Source of the DNA: Roseibium sp.
Lineage (GTDB): Bacteria; Pseudomonadota; Alphaproteobacteria; Rhizobiales; Stappiaceae
Length of the DNA stretch: 35,073 bases
Direction: 5' to 3'
Assembly (NCBI RefSeq): GCF_025698965.1
Contig: NZ_JAILWL010000009.1
Span: 1-35,073 of the forward strand
Below the pieces are notes generated by a model. It was not told the DNA's origin. It was given only the letters and a program-made list of their open reading frames with translations, and did no database searches. Both the position numbers and the translations under genes were made by a program. Shown piece after piece: positions 17,149 to 25,082 of the stretch (its first letter is position 1; the number at the start of each line of letters is the position of its first letter).

Positions 17149-17830
17149 TCAGCGTTCAAACCCGTTGCATTCACGTTACTTTATGTTGGCTATACCCGAA
17201 AGCCATCACACGCAATGACCGCAACAGCCTTCACATTGGAGGTACCGGTCATGCGGGCCTTGCCTTTCCTAGTCTCTGGAATGTGATGTCGTCGCTGACA
17301 ATTTGAGCTAGCAACACCGTTGACTTCTCACCCTGCTCAAATTGATCTCACTCCGCTACGTTGCAAGCAGAATGGGAACACATCGCCTTTATCAGCGTCG
17401 CACTATTGGGTGAGAACCGCAAAAAATCTAAACGAAAGCTGCCCCCATGCTGGAGATCAATCGGGCGCGTAGGACGTTCCAGCTTTATACCGGCTTAGCG
17501 TTGCTGAGCGGGAAATAAACGTTGCGCCCTCAAATTGGCAACCACGGAGGAACAATCAATTTCCACAGCGTAAAAGCGAACATACAAAGACCGGTCAATT
17601 GACACTTTCAATGCCGGCTGACCGACAATCGACAGAGGGCAACGGCGAAATCATTCGAATTGAAACAAATGAAGTAGAGGAAGATTGCCTTGTCAGTGGA
17701 ATAACTCACTAAAGCCAGCTCACCTTTAGTGAAGACGGCGGGTTCTACGGTCGAGGAGCGTCATGATCGAAGGATCATTTCGTCGCTCGCCGCAGATGGT
17801 GCGTGTGAGCTGGCAGGTTTCATCGAGGAG
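17149..17830. other. Long gap holding a gene relic
   Basis: About 680 bases without an intact gene. The only content recognised is the degraded copy of the repeat-protein 3' end at 17531-17621. The rest shows short ORFs without ribosome sites. Confidence 0.5.
17531..17621 (+). repeat. Degraded second copy of the small repeat-protein gene 3' end
   Basis: This stretch aligns with 11019-11105. In both, the frame encodes NNGGTINFHGVKAN or NHGGTINFHSVKAN, ends at an equivalent stop (TGA), and the downstream bases CTTTCAATGC followed by GGC also match. Identity is roughly 75-80 percent by eye, with a few small indels. Upstream of 17531 the similarity stops. It is a relic of a second copy of the locus, not a working gene. 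Confidence 0.7.
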
Positions 17831-18805
17831 CTACTTCATAGTTGCAAATTCGAATAGAAGATCCGAAAGATCACCAATTAAACTTGAAAGAGCAAGCCAC
17901 GCTGAAACTACTAATGCTACGCTTGCAGTTTTCTTTCCGATTTCTTTGGCGAACTCATCAGCTGCCAGTTCTATTTTTCTCCAGCTCCAGTTCAATATTT
18001 TTTTTACGCCACCATGTAGAAACGCAGCAACCTTTTTGATAATCTTCTTGTCTGGCTCTTGCTTGCTGGTCTCCATCTGAACTTCGCGAAGATTAATAGC
18101 TAGTTCGTCAAGTTCTTCTCGATTTATTGGAGTTTCTGTTGGAGGATTGTTGTGTCCAATACCTAGGCTGGAAGAAGCCGTCTTGACTGTGGAATCTGCG
18201 AGGCCATTTAGGGAATTCAGTACTCGATCAATTTTATTCTCTATTTCGATACACGTAACATCTTCAGAAACCTGAACATCTGAATCTGAAAGCTGATCCT
18301 GTGTCTTACGAACCAGGATACCTCGCTCCACACGATAGAACCGAAAAGCGTTCTGACGAGACAAGGGGCGAAAAATCGATGCGCCATCAAACATCGTTTT
18401 TTCGTCAACCACACTACTTTCAAATGTGGTTCCCTCCTTAAAAACGGCATTTTTAAGGTCTGCTCCTCGTAGGTCAGCACCAGTCAAATCTGCTCTAGTG
18501 AAGTGAGCTCGTGCGAAGCTACTTTCCCTCAAGTCCGTATTTTTGAGATTTACGGCAAATATGACAGTTTGCTCGGCATTAACTTTCGAAAGATTTGCGC
18601 CTTCAGCATTCAACCCACTGGTCTTTGATTTTTGAAAATCACAGTTTGAGAGGTTAGCTTTCGTGAAATCGACTTTTTCTAAATGTGCCTCTGAAAAATC
18701 GCGCCCTGCAAGGTTCATTCCAGAAAGATTTGCGCCTCTGAAGTCCCTATTAACCAGATCAAAATTACCGCTATGAAGTTCTCGAAGGTCGTCGTCGTCT
18801 GCCAT
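17831..18805 (-). CDS. Pentapeptide-repeat protein with C-terminal membrane segment
   Basis: A 324-residue protein. The frame opens at a TTG (18826), but the ATG at 18805, with AAGG five bases before it, begins MADDDDLREL and is preferred. Residues about 14-140 form a run of roughly 25 pentapeptide repeats (A[DN]LxX; for example ANLSGMNLAGRDFSEAHL and RADLTGADLRGADL), a right-handed quadrilateral beta-helix. A middle region (about 140-215) is followed by the motif LGIGHNNPP (about 218-226), which recurs in many alphaproteobacterial accessory proteins. A helical segment then leads to a hydrophobic stretch near 291-312 (VALVVSAWLALSSLIG) and a short tail. So it is a cytoplasmic repeat platform tethered to membrane. 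Role unknown. Such architectures occur among toxin, immunity and phage-defence effectors, but nothing here proves this. The next minus-strand gene upstream is a small lipoprotein. Confidence 0.8.
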   Translation of the reverse strand: MADDDDLRELHSGNFDLVNRDFRGANLSGMNLAGRDFSEAHLEKVDFTKANLSNCDFQKSKTSGLNAEGANLSKVNAEQTVIFAVNLKNTDLRESSFARAHFTRADLTGADLRGADLKNAVFKEGTTFESSVVDEKTMFDGASIFRPLSRQNAFRFYRVERGILVRKTQDQLSDSDVQVSEDVTCIEIENKIDRVLNSLNGLADSTVKTASSSLGIGHNNPPTETPINREELDELAINLREVQMETSKQEPDKKIIKKVAAFLHGGVKKILNWSWRKIELAADEFAKEIGKKTASVALVVSAWLALSSLIGDLSDLLFEFATMK

Positions 18806-18850
18806 GAACACCTTGGTCAAGCTCAATTTGTTACTGACAACAGCGATTAT

Positions 18851-19243
18851 TTAAATACTTCTCAGAGCTTCAAGCTTAGGAAACGACCGCCATTTAAGAG
18901 ATGAATTACTGCATGCCTGGCTATTCACTAAATATCCATGCAACTTTCCATCCTGGACAGTAATCTCTACTGTCTGACGACCTGCGTACCCACCCATTCT
19001 GTTCTTTGAGTTTGCCTTTACACAAAGCCAATGCAAACCACTATGCTTATTGAGTTGCATGTATGATATTTCTGCGTCCCGCACCGAATATGGATCGACG
19101 AGGTAGTCGCGAGCAGCATTAACAATTTGTGTTTGAATTGATGCTGGAACCGGTTTGGCCTGTTCAATAGCCGCCTGAAGTTCGGCAGAGGTTTGGCATC
19201 CTGTAAGAGTAACGGCAATTGCTACAATTGTAAGTGATCTCAA
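18851..19243 (-). CDS. Small putative lipoprotein
   Basis: A 130-residue predicted lipoprotein: short signal with lipobox VTLTGC (Cys at residue 16), then a helical stretch (AELQAAIEQAKP) and a domain of about 90 residues containing ARDYLVDPYSVRDAEISY, WLCVKANSKNRMGGYAGRQ and a Cys-containing end. The block DPYSVRDAEI and the Gly-rich GGYAGRQ resemble small alphaproteobacterial lipoproteins of unknown function seen next to secretion or conjugation genes. The start is TTG without a strong ribosome site. It lies 45 bases upstream of the pentapeptide-repeat gene on the same strand, so the two could be co-transcribed. Confidence 0.65.
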   Translation of the reverse strand: MRSLTIVAIAVTLTGCQTSAELQAAIEQAKPVPASIQTQIVNAARDYLVDPYSVRDAEISYMQLNKHSGLHWLCVKANSKNRMGGYAGRQTVEITVQDGKLHGYLVNSQACSNSSLKWRSFPKLEALRSI

Positions 19244-19418
19244 CTTAGCGCCCCAGTTAGGTAACTCCTCTTCGGGTTGTTGAACAAAGGCACTAAACTT
19301 GTCAAGCCACTTACAGCGTATCCCCCTTTATTTACAATCTCTTGGACAATAAGAAACAAACCAACACTGTTGTGAGACCCTTTTCCACATACCAAACTAG
19401 TGGAGGGTCAACGGCGAT

Positions 19419-19807
19419 TTGGTGTGGGCGATACTAGCCATTTCCGCAATCATAGGTGTTTCGCAATCCGGGCCGCTCCTGTTTGATATTCTGGGCCTTG
19501 TCTGCGGCTTTTATCTGATTTGGCTTGGCGTGAAAACACTCAGGTCTCAAAGCTCCAAAACGACGGCTATCGTCGATGTCCCCGGGCAGTCAGGACTGAT
19601 TTTTGGATATACAAACCTAAAAGCTATCCTTTTGCTATGGCGATGTTTACCGCTGTCTTCGCACGCTTCGAAGAAGCGGTAACCTTTCAGCATGCATTCC
19701 CGCTCGTTTTCGCTGCATTTTTTGGTTTCTGCGTAGCGACCGTGGGAGTGTTTTTTGGACCGGGCTGCCCGTTACACGGCGCATTTTTTCGCGTCACAGC
19801 CGTTTGA
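19419..19807 (+). pseudogene. Truncated, frameshifted LysE/RhtB-type exporter
   Basis: Fragment of an amino-acid exporter of the LysE/RhtB family. The first part reads as the second and third membrane helices (VWAILAISAIIGVSQSGPLL, then GLVCGFYLIWLGVKTLRS), without the N-terminal helix and its GPxxxxV motif. Around 19610-19650 the frame shifts, and the typical FTNLxNPKA region continues as KPKSYPFAMAMFTAVFARF and then AFPLVFAAFFGFCVATVGVFF in another frame. The C-terminus is cut. It cannot make a working carrier. Confidence 0.7.
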
Positions 19808-19997
19808 TCACATGCGCAACTGGCGTTGTTTTCATTGCTTCGGGAGTAAAGTCGATTTTCGGAGCCGTGGGCAACATTCGTCTACGTGCATAAAGCCAAG
19901 GCCGAATAGGTTCAGACTGTATTGGAGGAGAAAGAGGCCGCAACAGCTTCCGGCAACCAGAGAGCAGAGCGTTTTTTCCCCATTCAGCAACGCGGCG

Positions 19998-20725
19998 TTT
20001 ATCAACCAAAGACAGCGCACGTGTTATATTGCCTTTGTTTAGGTGAGATTCTTGAGACCGGTTTTCGCATGAGAATTTGATGTCCGAAGACGTGCTTGCC
20101 GTGCTTTCAACGATCCGGACAATCGATGATATGACATAGGCGTTTTCGGTCGGTGTACGTTGTCAACATTTGGTGGAAACGATGGTCTGGCCGGATCTGC
20201 CCAGCATGTGGCTATAAGCGCTCCTTCACGATCGCCTGGCGAGACGTGGGAAAACACCGGGCGCGTCCAGGTCTTCAACAGTGTTCCAAAGGTGCCTGCC
20301 GTTTCCAGTTTGCGGCGACAACGCGTAGGCCTTTGCATGCCACCAAACTTCCCTTGACTGTGTGGTTGAAAGGCATTCAGCTCATCTTGCAATCGGATCA
20401 AGGCATGTCCTCGGTTCGGCTGGCCGAGCTTTGGGCGTCAGTCAACCGACGGCATGGCGGATGAGACATACCCTGCGTCTGATGGTTGCCCGCGAGCATA
20501 TGTTGGAGGGAACGGTAGAGGTCGATCATTTCCATGTCGAAGGTCGGCCGAAAAAACGTCGCGCTGACCCGAAAGGAGCGGAAAATCATGCGGCCCTTTG
20601 GTCTCGCCAGCCGCTGGCACTCCAACTTCCAAACGTCTTTCGCACGGCGATCGGTCGCTAAACACGGCGAACTCTCGACGGTGGCCTCATCATCAATTCA
20701 CAGATACTTGTCTTTGGTTGATAAA
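19998..20725. repeat. 17-bp inverted repeats flanking the IS1595 relic
   Basis: TTTATCAACCAAAGACA at 19998-20014 and its exact reverse complement at 20709-20725 bound the 728-bp segment with the decayed IS1595-type transposase. They may be outer ends of the element, or two copies of another short repeat. They do not match an IS1595 end that I know. Confidence 0.5.
20145..20663 (+). pseudogene. Decayed IS1595-family transposase
   Basis: Transposase of the IS1595 (ISXO2-like) family. The N-terminal zinc ribbon is readable (GRICPACGYKRSF, then GLQQCSKGACRFQF), followed by the linker LHATKLPLTVWLKGIQLIL and SDQGMSSVRLAEL. One base is lost near 20430 and the helix-turn-helix continues in another frame as LGVSQPTAWRMRHTLRLM, then EGTVEVDHFHVEG with the first catalytic Asp. 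After KPKKRR-like residues the gene ends, so most of the DDE domain is gone. A dead remnant. Confidence 0.8.
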
Positions 20726-20825
20726 TGCCCACCCAAATATGCACGCTCTGGTAAGTTGGGCCGCCAGGCAATCTTTCTTTCTTCGACCGAGGTCTCGTCA
20801 ATCGGTGATGTATTCTGCTTCTGAT

Positions 20826-21953
20826 CTAACAACTGGCAACTTGCTGCAATTTCTCCCCGGACGGCGCATCCCTTTCAACCTTCCCTGAGCCGTTGTCAGG
20901 TCTGACTCGCTGACCTTCATAGTTGAACAGCAGGCATTTATCGGTCGGAATATCCAGATCAATTTCTGCATCAGCCTCAAGTTTCAGCTCGCCCGGAGCA
21001 ACCGCAATGATTTGGGTCTTATCTGACAATCTGCCGTGCACCAGGGTCTGGCTGCCTAGATACTCTGCTACATCGACCTTGAGCCTTGCATTGCCTTTCC
21101 CGAATTCCACAATGCTGATGTCCTCCGGCCGAATGCCGACGGTCATATCAATGCAGTCCATATCGACATTGAACGGACCGGTCTGCAGGGCTTTCGACAG
21201 GAATGTTCCCTGTCGCAGACAGCCGGGAATGAAATTCATCTTGGGCGAACCGACAAAACCGGCAACGAACAGGTTGTCAGGATCGTTGTACAGCGTGCTC
21301 GGCGCACCGACCTGTTGCAGATATCCGTCCTTTAATACGATAATCTTGTCCGCCAGTGTCATCGCCTCGACTTGATCATGGGTAACGTAGATCATGGTTG
21401 CACCGAGATTCTTGTGAAGTTGGCGCAGTTCGACCCTGACTTCCGCGCGCAACGCGGCATCGAGGTTTGAGAGCGGTTCGTCGAAAAGAAAGATCGACGG
21501 ATCGCGCACAATCGCACGACCGATCGCGACCCTTTGTCTTTGACCGCCTGAAAGCTCCCGTGGAAAGCGGGACAGCAACGGTTCCAGCTTCAGAATCCGG
21601 GCTGCTTTCAAGACCCTGCGATCGATCTCCGCCTTGGGTTCTCCGGCAATCTTCAGGGCGAAACCCATGTTTTTTTCGACTGTCTTGTGCGGGTAGAGTG
21701 CGTAACTCTGAAAAACCATCGCAAGCCCCCGTTTTGCCGCTGGGACGTTCCGGACCGGTCGCCCATCCAGGTAGAGCTCACCGCCGGTGATGGGTTCTAG
21801 ACCGGCAATTGTTCGCAGCAATGTGGATTTACCACAGCCGGAGGGGCCGACAATCACCACAAATTCCCCGTCAGTGATATCCAGAGAGATATTATGGAGG
21901 ACGTCTACCGCGCCAAAAGACTTTGAGAGTCGATCAAGAGTTAGAGTGCTCAT
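20826..21953 (-). CDS. Sugar ABC transporter ATP-binding protein (MalK/UgpC type)
   Basis: ATPase of a CUT1-type carbohydrate importer, 375 residues. Walker A GPSGCGKST (about 36-44), Q-loop VFQSYALYPHKTVEKNM, signature LSGGQRQRVAIGRAI, Walker B IFLFDEPLSNLD and the switch His in YVTHDQVEAMTLADK are all intact. The long C-terminal regulatory/TOBE region (about 235-375, for example VGIRPEDISIVEFGKG) marks the MalK/UgpC/MsmX type. It starts 4 bases after the upstream permease and is the last gene of the operon. No terminator is evident downstream, where the IS1595 relic begins. Its final residues (EGQRVRPDNGSGKVERDA) extend a little beyond the usual end. Confidence 0.96.
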   Translation of the reverse strand: MSTLTLDRLSKSFGAVDVLHNISLDITDGEFVVIVGPSGCGKSTLLRTIAGLEPITGGELYLDGRPVRNVPAAKRGLAMVFQSYALYPHKTVEKNMGFALKIAGEPKAEIDRRVLKAARILKLEPLLSRFPRELSGGQRQRVAIGRAIVRDPSIFLFDEPLSNLDAALRAEVRVELRQLHKNLGATMIYVTHDQVEAMTLADKIIVLKDGYLQQVGAPSTLYNDPDNLFVAGFVGSPKMNFIPGCLRQGTFLSKALQTGPFNVDMDCIDMTVGIRPEDISIVEFGKGNARLKVDVAEYLGSQTLVHGRLSDKTQIIAVAPGELKLEADAEIDLDIPTDKCLLFNYEGQRVRPDNGSGKVERDAPSGEKLQQVASC

Positions 21954-21957
21954 GAAA

Positions 21958-22812
21958 TCAACCTTTCACAGAGCCGGATGTTACGCCGGATACCAATTTT
22001 GATTGCAGGGGAAGAAACAGCAGTAATGCCGGCAGCGTTGTCGCAGCTGACGCGGCCATAACGGCGCCCCAGTCAACGGTATCCTGCCCGAAGAACAGAG
22101 CCAGGCCGAGCGGCATGGTCTTCATCGTTGTTTCAGTCAAAAAAGCCAACGCGAACAGGTATTCTGTCCACATTAGCAGGAACGAATACGTGGCCGTGGC
22201 GACAATACCGGGCAGCATTAGAGGCAGGACGACCTGGAGCACGATCTGTACACGAGAACAGCCGTCCATGGCGGCAGCTTCGTCAAGGTCACGCGGCACC
22301 GCCTCAAGATACCCGACCAGCATGTAGACCGAGAACGGAAGCGAGACGCACACGTAACAGAATATCATGCCAACATAACTGTTCAGCAGACCGGCTTTCG
22401 CGAACATGACGAAGAGCGGTGTAACCAGAATCACCCAAGGGAAGAGCTGACCAAGCACGATAGACGCGAACGCCATTCGCTTAAGCGGAAAACGGTATCT
22501 CGAGAACGCGTAAGCAACCATCACCGCCAGGGCGGTGCAGATTATCACTGCAACGATGCATATGAACACACTGTTGAAGATGAAGATCAGAAAGTCGTTT
22601 TCAATGATGGTTCTATAGTTTGCAAAGGTCCATTTCATTGACCCGGCGGAAATCGGATTTCCCGTTTGCAGGAACGATCCCACGAAAATCCAAACTACCG
22701 GCAAAGCGAGAAACAAGATGGCCAGAACCGCCAGTGCTACAACAAAAACATTGCCGATTATCGAGGCATAGTCCCGTTCCCGTGGCTGGTCTACCGCAGC
22801 GACAGTCATCAC
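21958..22812 (-). CDS. Sugar ABC transporter permease (MalG type)
   Basis: Inner-membrane permease of 284 residues with six predicted helices (first about 20-42). The EAA loop that contacts the ATPase is present (EAAAMDGCSRVQIVLQVVLP, about 189-208). The N-terminus is short, as in MalG-type subunits, and the C-terminus ends with the typical LPLQSKLVSGVTSGSVKG. It begins on an ATG that overlaps the stop of the other permease by 4 bases and ends 4 bases before the ATPase gene, so all are co-translated. Confidence 0.95.
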   Translation of the reverse strand: MMTVAAVDQPRERDYASIIGNVFVVALAVLAILFLALPVVWIFVGSFLQTGNPISAGSMKWTFANYRTIIENDFLIFIFNSVFICIVAVIICTALAVMVAYAFSRYRFPLKRMAFASIVLGQLFPWVILVTPLFVMFAKAGLLNSYVGMIFCYVCVSLPFSVYMLVGYLEAVPRDLDEAAAMDGCSRVQIVLQVVLPLMLPGIVATATYSFLLMWTEYLFALAFLTETTMKTMPLGLALFFGQDTVDWGAVMAASAATTLPALLLFLPLQSKLVSGVTSGSVKG

Positions 22813-23720
22813 ATGATCTCTTTGAAGTTGCGCGATGCAACAAAGTGGAAATAGAACGCACCAAAGACCAGCATGATCGCGACCATGATCATTCCGACGG
22901 CCGAGGAGTAGCCGAGTTCAAAGGATATGAAACCTTTCATGAAGACTTCCGTTGCCAGCACGTTTGTGAAAGTACCTGGCCCGGCACCAGTGGCCAGCCA
23001 GACGTAGACGAAATTGTTGAAGGTCCAGATCACCAGCAAGAGACCCATTACAACCATGGTCGGAGCAAGGTGTGGTAGTGTCACGTCAACAAACTTGCGC
23101 CAAGTTCCTGCTCCGTCCATTTCAGCAGCCTCGAAAAGATCCTTGGGAAGCGTCTGCAGTGCGGCAAGGAAGGTCAGGGTCACGACCGGCAAGGTGTTCC
23201 ACGTAATAATCATCAGCAAAGCCGGCCAGACCGTTGCCTGATTTCCCAGGAATGCGACGGGTTCACTTATGATACCAAGGTCCAGGAAAATCTGGTTGAA
23301 CAGGCCCTGGCCATCAAAAAACTGTCGCCAGACCACAACAGCAACAATCGGAGGGGTCGCCCAGGGCAGCAGGATGGCCATTCTGGCGATTGTTCGCAGC
23401 CCCGCCCGGCGCACCGGCTCCGAATGTATCAGAAGCGCCAGCCCTAGACCCAGCAACAGGCGAATGAGTGTTGAGACAAATGCCAACCAGAACGCCGTAT
23501 TCCAGATGACCGTCTTAAAACCGCTGTCTCTTATGAGATCAACGTAGTTCTGAATCCCAACAAAGTTTCCACCCTGCCTCATCGACAAAAGCGTTAGGTC
23601 TGTGAAACTGTTCCAAAGGTTGAAGGTAGCTGGCCAGATGTAAAACAATGCCAGAAGCAAAAACGCGGGAACCAGCATGGCAAGGATAAAGCCAAGGTGC
23701 TGCCTTTCAAAAGAAATCAT
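22809..23720 (-). CDS. Sugar ABC transporter permease (MalF/UgpA type)
   Basis: Inner-membrane permease of 303 residues, first of the permease pair. Helices alternate with loops. The N-terminal helix (LAMLVPAFLLLALFYIWPA, about 13-31) and the following loop (FNLWNSFTDL) are typical of CUT1 MalF/UgpA subunits. EAA motif: EAAEMDGAGTWRKFVDVTLP. It lies downstream of the binding-protein gene, with a stem-loop between them (23742-23765), and overlaps the next permease by 4 bases. Substrate is likely a mono- or disaccharide, undetermined. Confidence 0.95.
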   Translation of the reverse strand: MISFERQHLGFILAMLVPAFLLLALFYIWPATFNLWNSFTDLTLLSMRQGGNFVGIQNYVDLIRDSGFKTVIWNTAFWLAFVSTLIRLLLGLGLALLIHSEPVRRAGLRTIARMAILLPWATPPIVAVVVWRQFFDGQGLFNQIFLDLGIISEPVAFLGNQATVWPALLMIITWNTLPVVTLTFLAALQTLPKDLFEAAEMDGAGTWRKFVDVTLPHLAPTMVVMGLLLVIWTFNNFVYVWLATGAGPGTFTNVLATEVFMKGFISFELGYSSAVGMIMVAIMLVFGAFYFHFVASRNFKEIM

Positions 23721-23741
23721 CGGGTAACCTCCCAGAAGCGT

Positions 23742-23765
23742 CCCCGGATCCGGCTCGATCCGGGG
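23742..23765 (-). promoter_or_regulatory. Intercistronic stem-loop after the binding-protein gene
   Basis: A perfect 9-bp GC-rich stem, CCCCGGATC with GATCCGGGG, and a 6-base loop stand between the binding-protein stop (23784) and the permease start (23720). There is no T-run, so it is not a full terminator. Stem-loops in this place often stabilise the upstream mRNA and give excess binding protein over permeases, as in malE-malF. Confidence 0.65.
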
Positions 23766-23783
23766 GAGCCTTGTTCCGCCGGA

Positions 23784-25052
23784 TTATTTTCCCAGCATTC
23801 CGCTAATTTTGTCATAGAAGTCCTGAGCCGCCACCTCAGCAGAAATCTGGCCAATCAGGAAGGAACCGAACGAACGGCCGGTCTCGTTCCACATCTCTCC
23901 GATAGGCGTCTTTGGATTGGCATACGCCCCCCAGCTCCGACCATTCGCAAGCTGTGTGGCAAATCCAGCCATCTCAGGACCGAAGTCCACGCTGGATAAC
24001 AGCGCCTTTTGCGCGGGCATCTGGGTTTTCAGGTGTTTTTCAAAGAAACCCTTGCTCGTCAGATACTGAACAAGCCTGAAGCTTTCTTCCGGGTGCTTGG
24101 TGTTGGAATTGATCCCTAGAGAACGACCGCCAAGGTGACTGATCCCACCGGCGGAACCTGCCGGTATCGTTGCAGAAGCAAAGGGCGTTTCCTCTGACCC
24201 AGTCTGGGACCTATAAGTATCCAACATTGATCGGAAAGTTGCAGGCGGCATGAAGGCAATGGCCTGATGGCCCGAAATCATGCCGTTCACGATTGAAGGA
24301 TCTGACCAAGAGCTCACAGAGATATTTGTGTCCGGGTTCCCACCATCCCCCATGAAGGACGCAAAATATTCGAAGCCTTCGGCGACTTCTTCAGGTGTGA
24401 TACCCATTTTGTAGCCGCCTGCGCCGTCGTCAACGATCAGTGCGTGACCGTTCGACCACCAATAGTAGTTCAGCATAAACCAGATGACGTTTGATGCTGC
24501 ACTACCTGCACTGAAGCCAAAGCCTGCTTTTCCGGTGGCTTCGTGGATTTTCCGGCTGGCTTCTGCTAGGGCTGGCCATTCTGAGGGGAATTCGGATATT
24601 CCAGCTTCGGACAGAAGATCCTTGTTGTAAACGAGAGTAAACGTATCCGTGGTCCACGGCACAGCGAATATGCTTCCCTCTTTCGAGGTGAATAGATCCT
24701 GCGCCACGAAATCGTCAATACCGGACTGAATGCCGTTTTCGCTGATTAGGTCATTCAGCGGCTGCAATGCGACGGCCTGTCCCATTTCAAGGGGCCAGAC
24801 AAAGGCGATATGCACAACGTCCGGACCACCCCCGATCAGCGCTTCCCGTAAAAACTGGGTTCGTGCATCGCCCCAGGCGATGCGCTCAACGGTAACATCG
24901 ATATCCGGGTTAGCCGCCTCAAACTCCTCAACAGCAGCCTCAATTACCGCAACGTCTCCATCGTTGTAACGAAAGACGATCGACGTTTCCGCTTTTACTG
25001 CGGTCCCCAACAGCAGGCTTGCGACCAGGGTCATTCCAGACAATTTAAGCAT
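23784..25052 (-). CDS. Sugar ABC transporter substrate-binding protein
   Basis: Periplasmic extracellular solute-binding protein, family 1 (MalE-like), 422 residues. Signal peptide 1-21 (LVASLLLGTAVKA before ETSIVF). The core follows the family: YNDGDVAVIEAAVEEFEAAN near the start, GGGPDVVHIAFVWPLEMGQ, PWTTDTFTLVYNKDLLSEAG, INSNTKHPEESFRLVQYLTS, and GKISGML-like helices at the end. The start has GGAGGAGAACT before ATG. It is the second gene after the enolase-superfamily enzyme, 30 bases downstream of it, and supplies the substrate to the two permeases that follow. Substrate unknown. The linked enzymes suggest an aldose. Confidence 0.95.
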   Translation of the reverse strand: MLKLSGMTLVASLLLGTAVKAETSIVFRYNDGDVAVIEAAVEEFEAANPDIDVTVERIAWGDARTQFLREALIGGGPDVVHIAFVWPLEMGQAVALQPLNDLISENGIQSGIDDFVAQDLFTSKEGSIFAVPWTTDTFTLVYNKDLLSEAGISEFPSEWPALAEASRKIHEATGKAGFGFSAGSAASNVIWFMLNYYWWSNGHALIVDDGAGGYKMGITPEEVAEGFEYFASFMGDGGNPDTNISVSSWSDPSIVNGMISGHQAIAFMPPATFRSMLDTYRSQTGSEETPFASATIPAGSAGGISHLGGRSLGINSNTKHPEESFRLVQYLTSKGFFEKHLKTQMPAQKALLSSVDFGPEMAGFATQLANGRSWGAYANPKTPIGEMWNETGRSFGSFLIGQISAEVAAQDFYDKISGMLGK

Positions 25053-25082
25053 AGTTCTCCTCCATATTCTGCGTTTGACCGG

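Noticed and set aside
20826-20980. Short ORFs at the end of the ATPase gene as a separate gene
   Set aside because: The ATPase frame is continuous to its stop and the regulatory domain reads normally.
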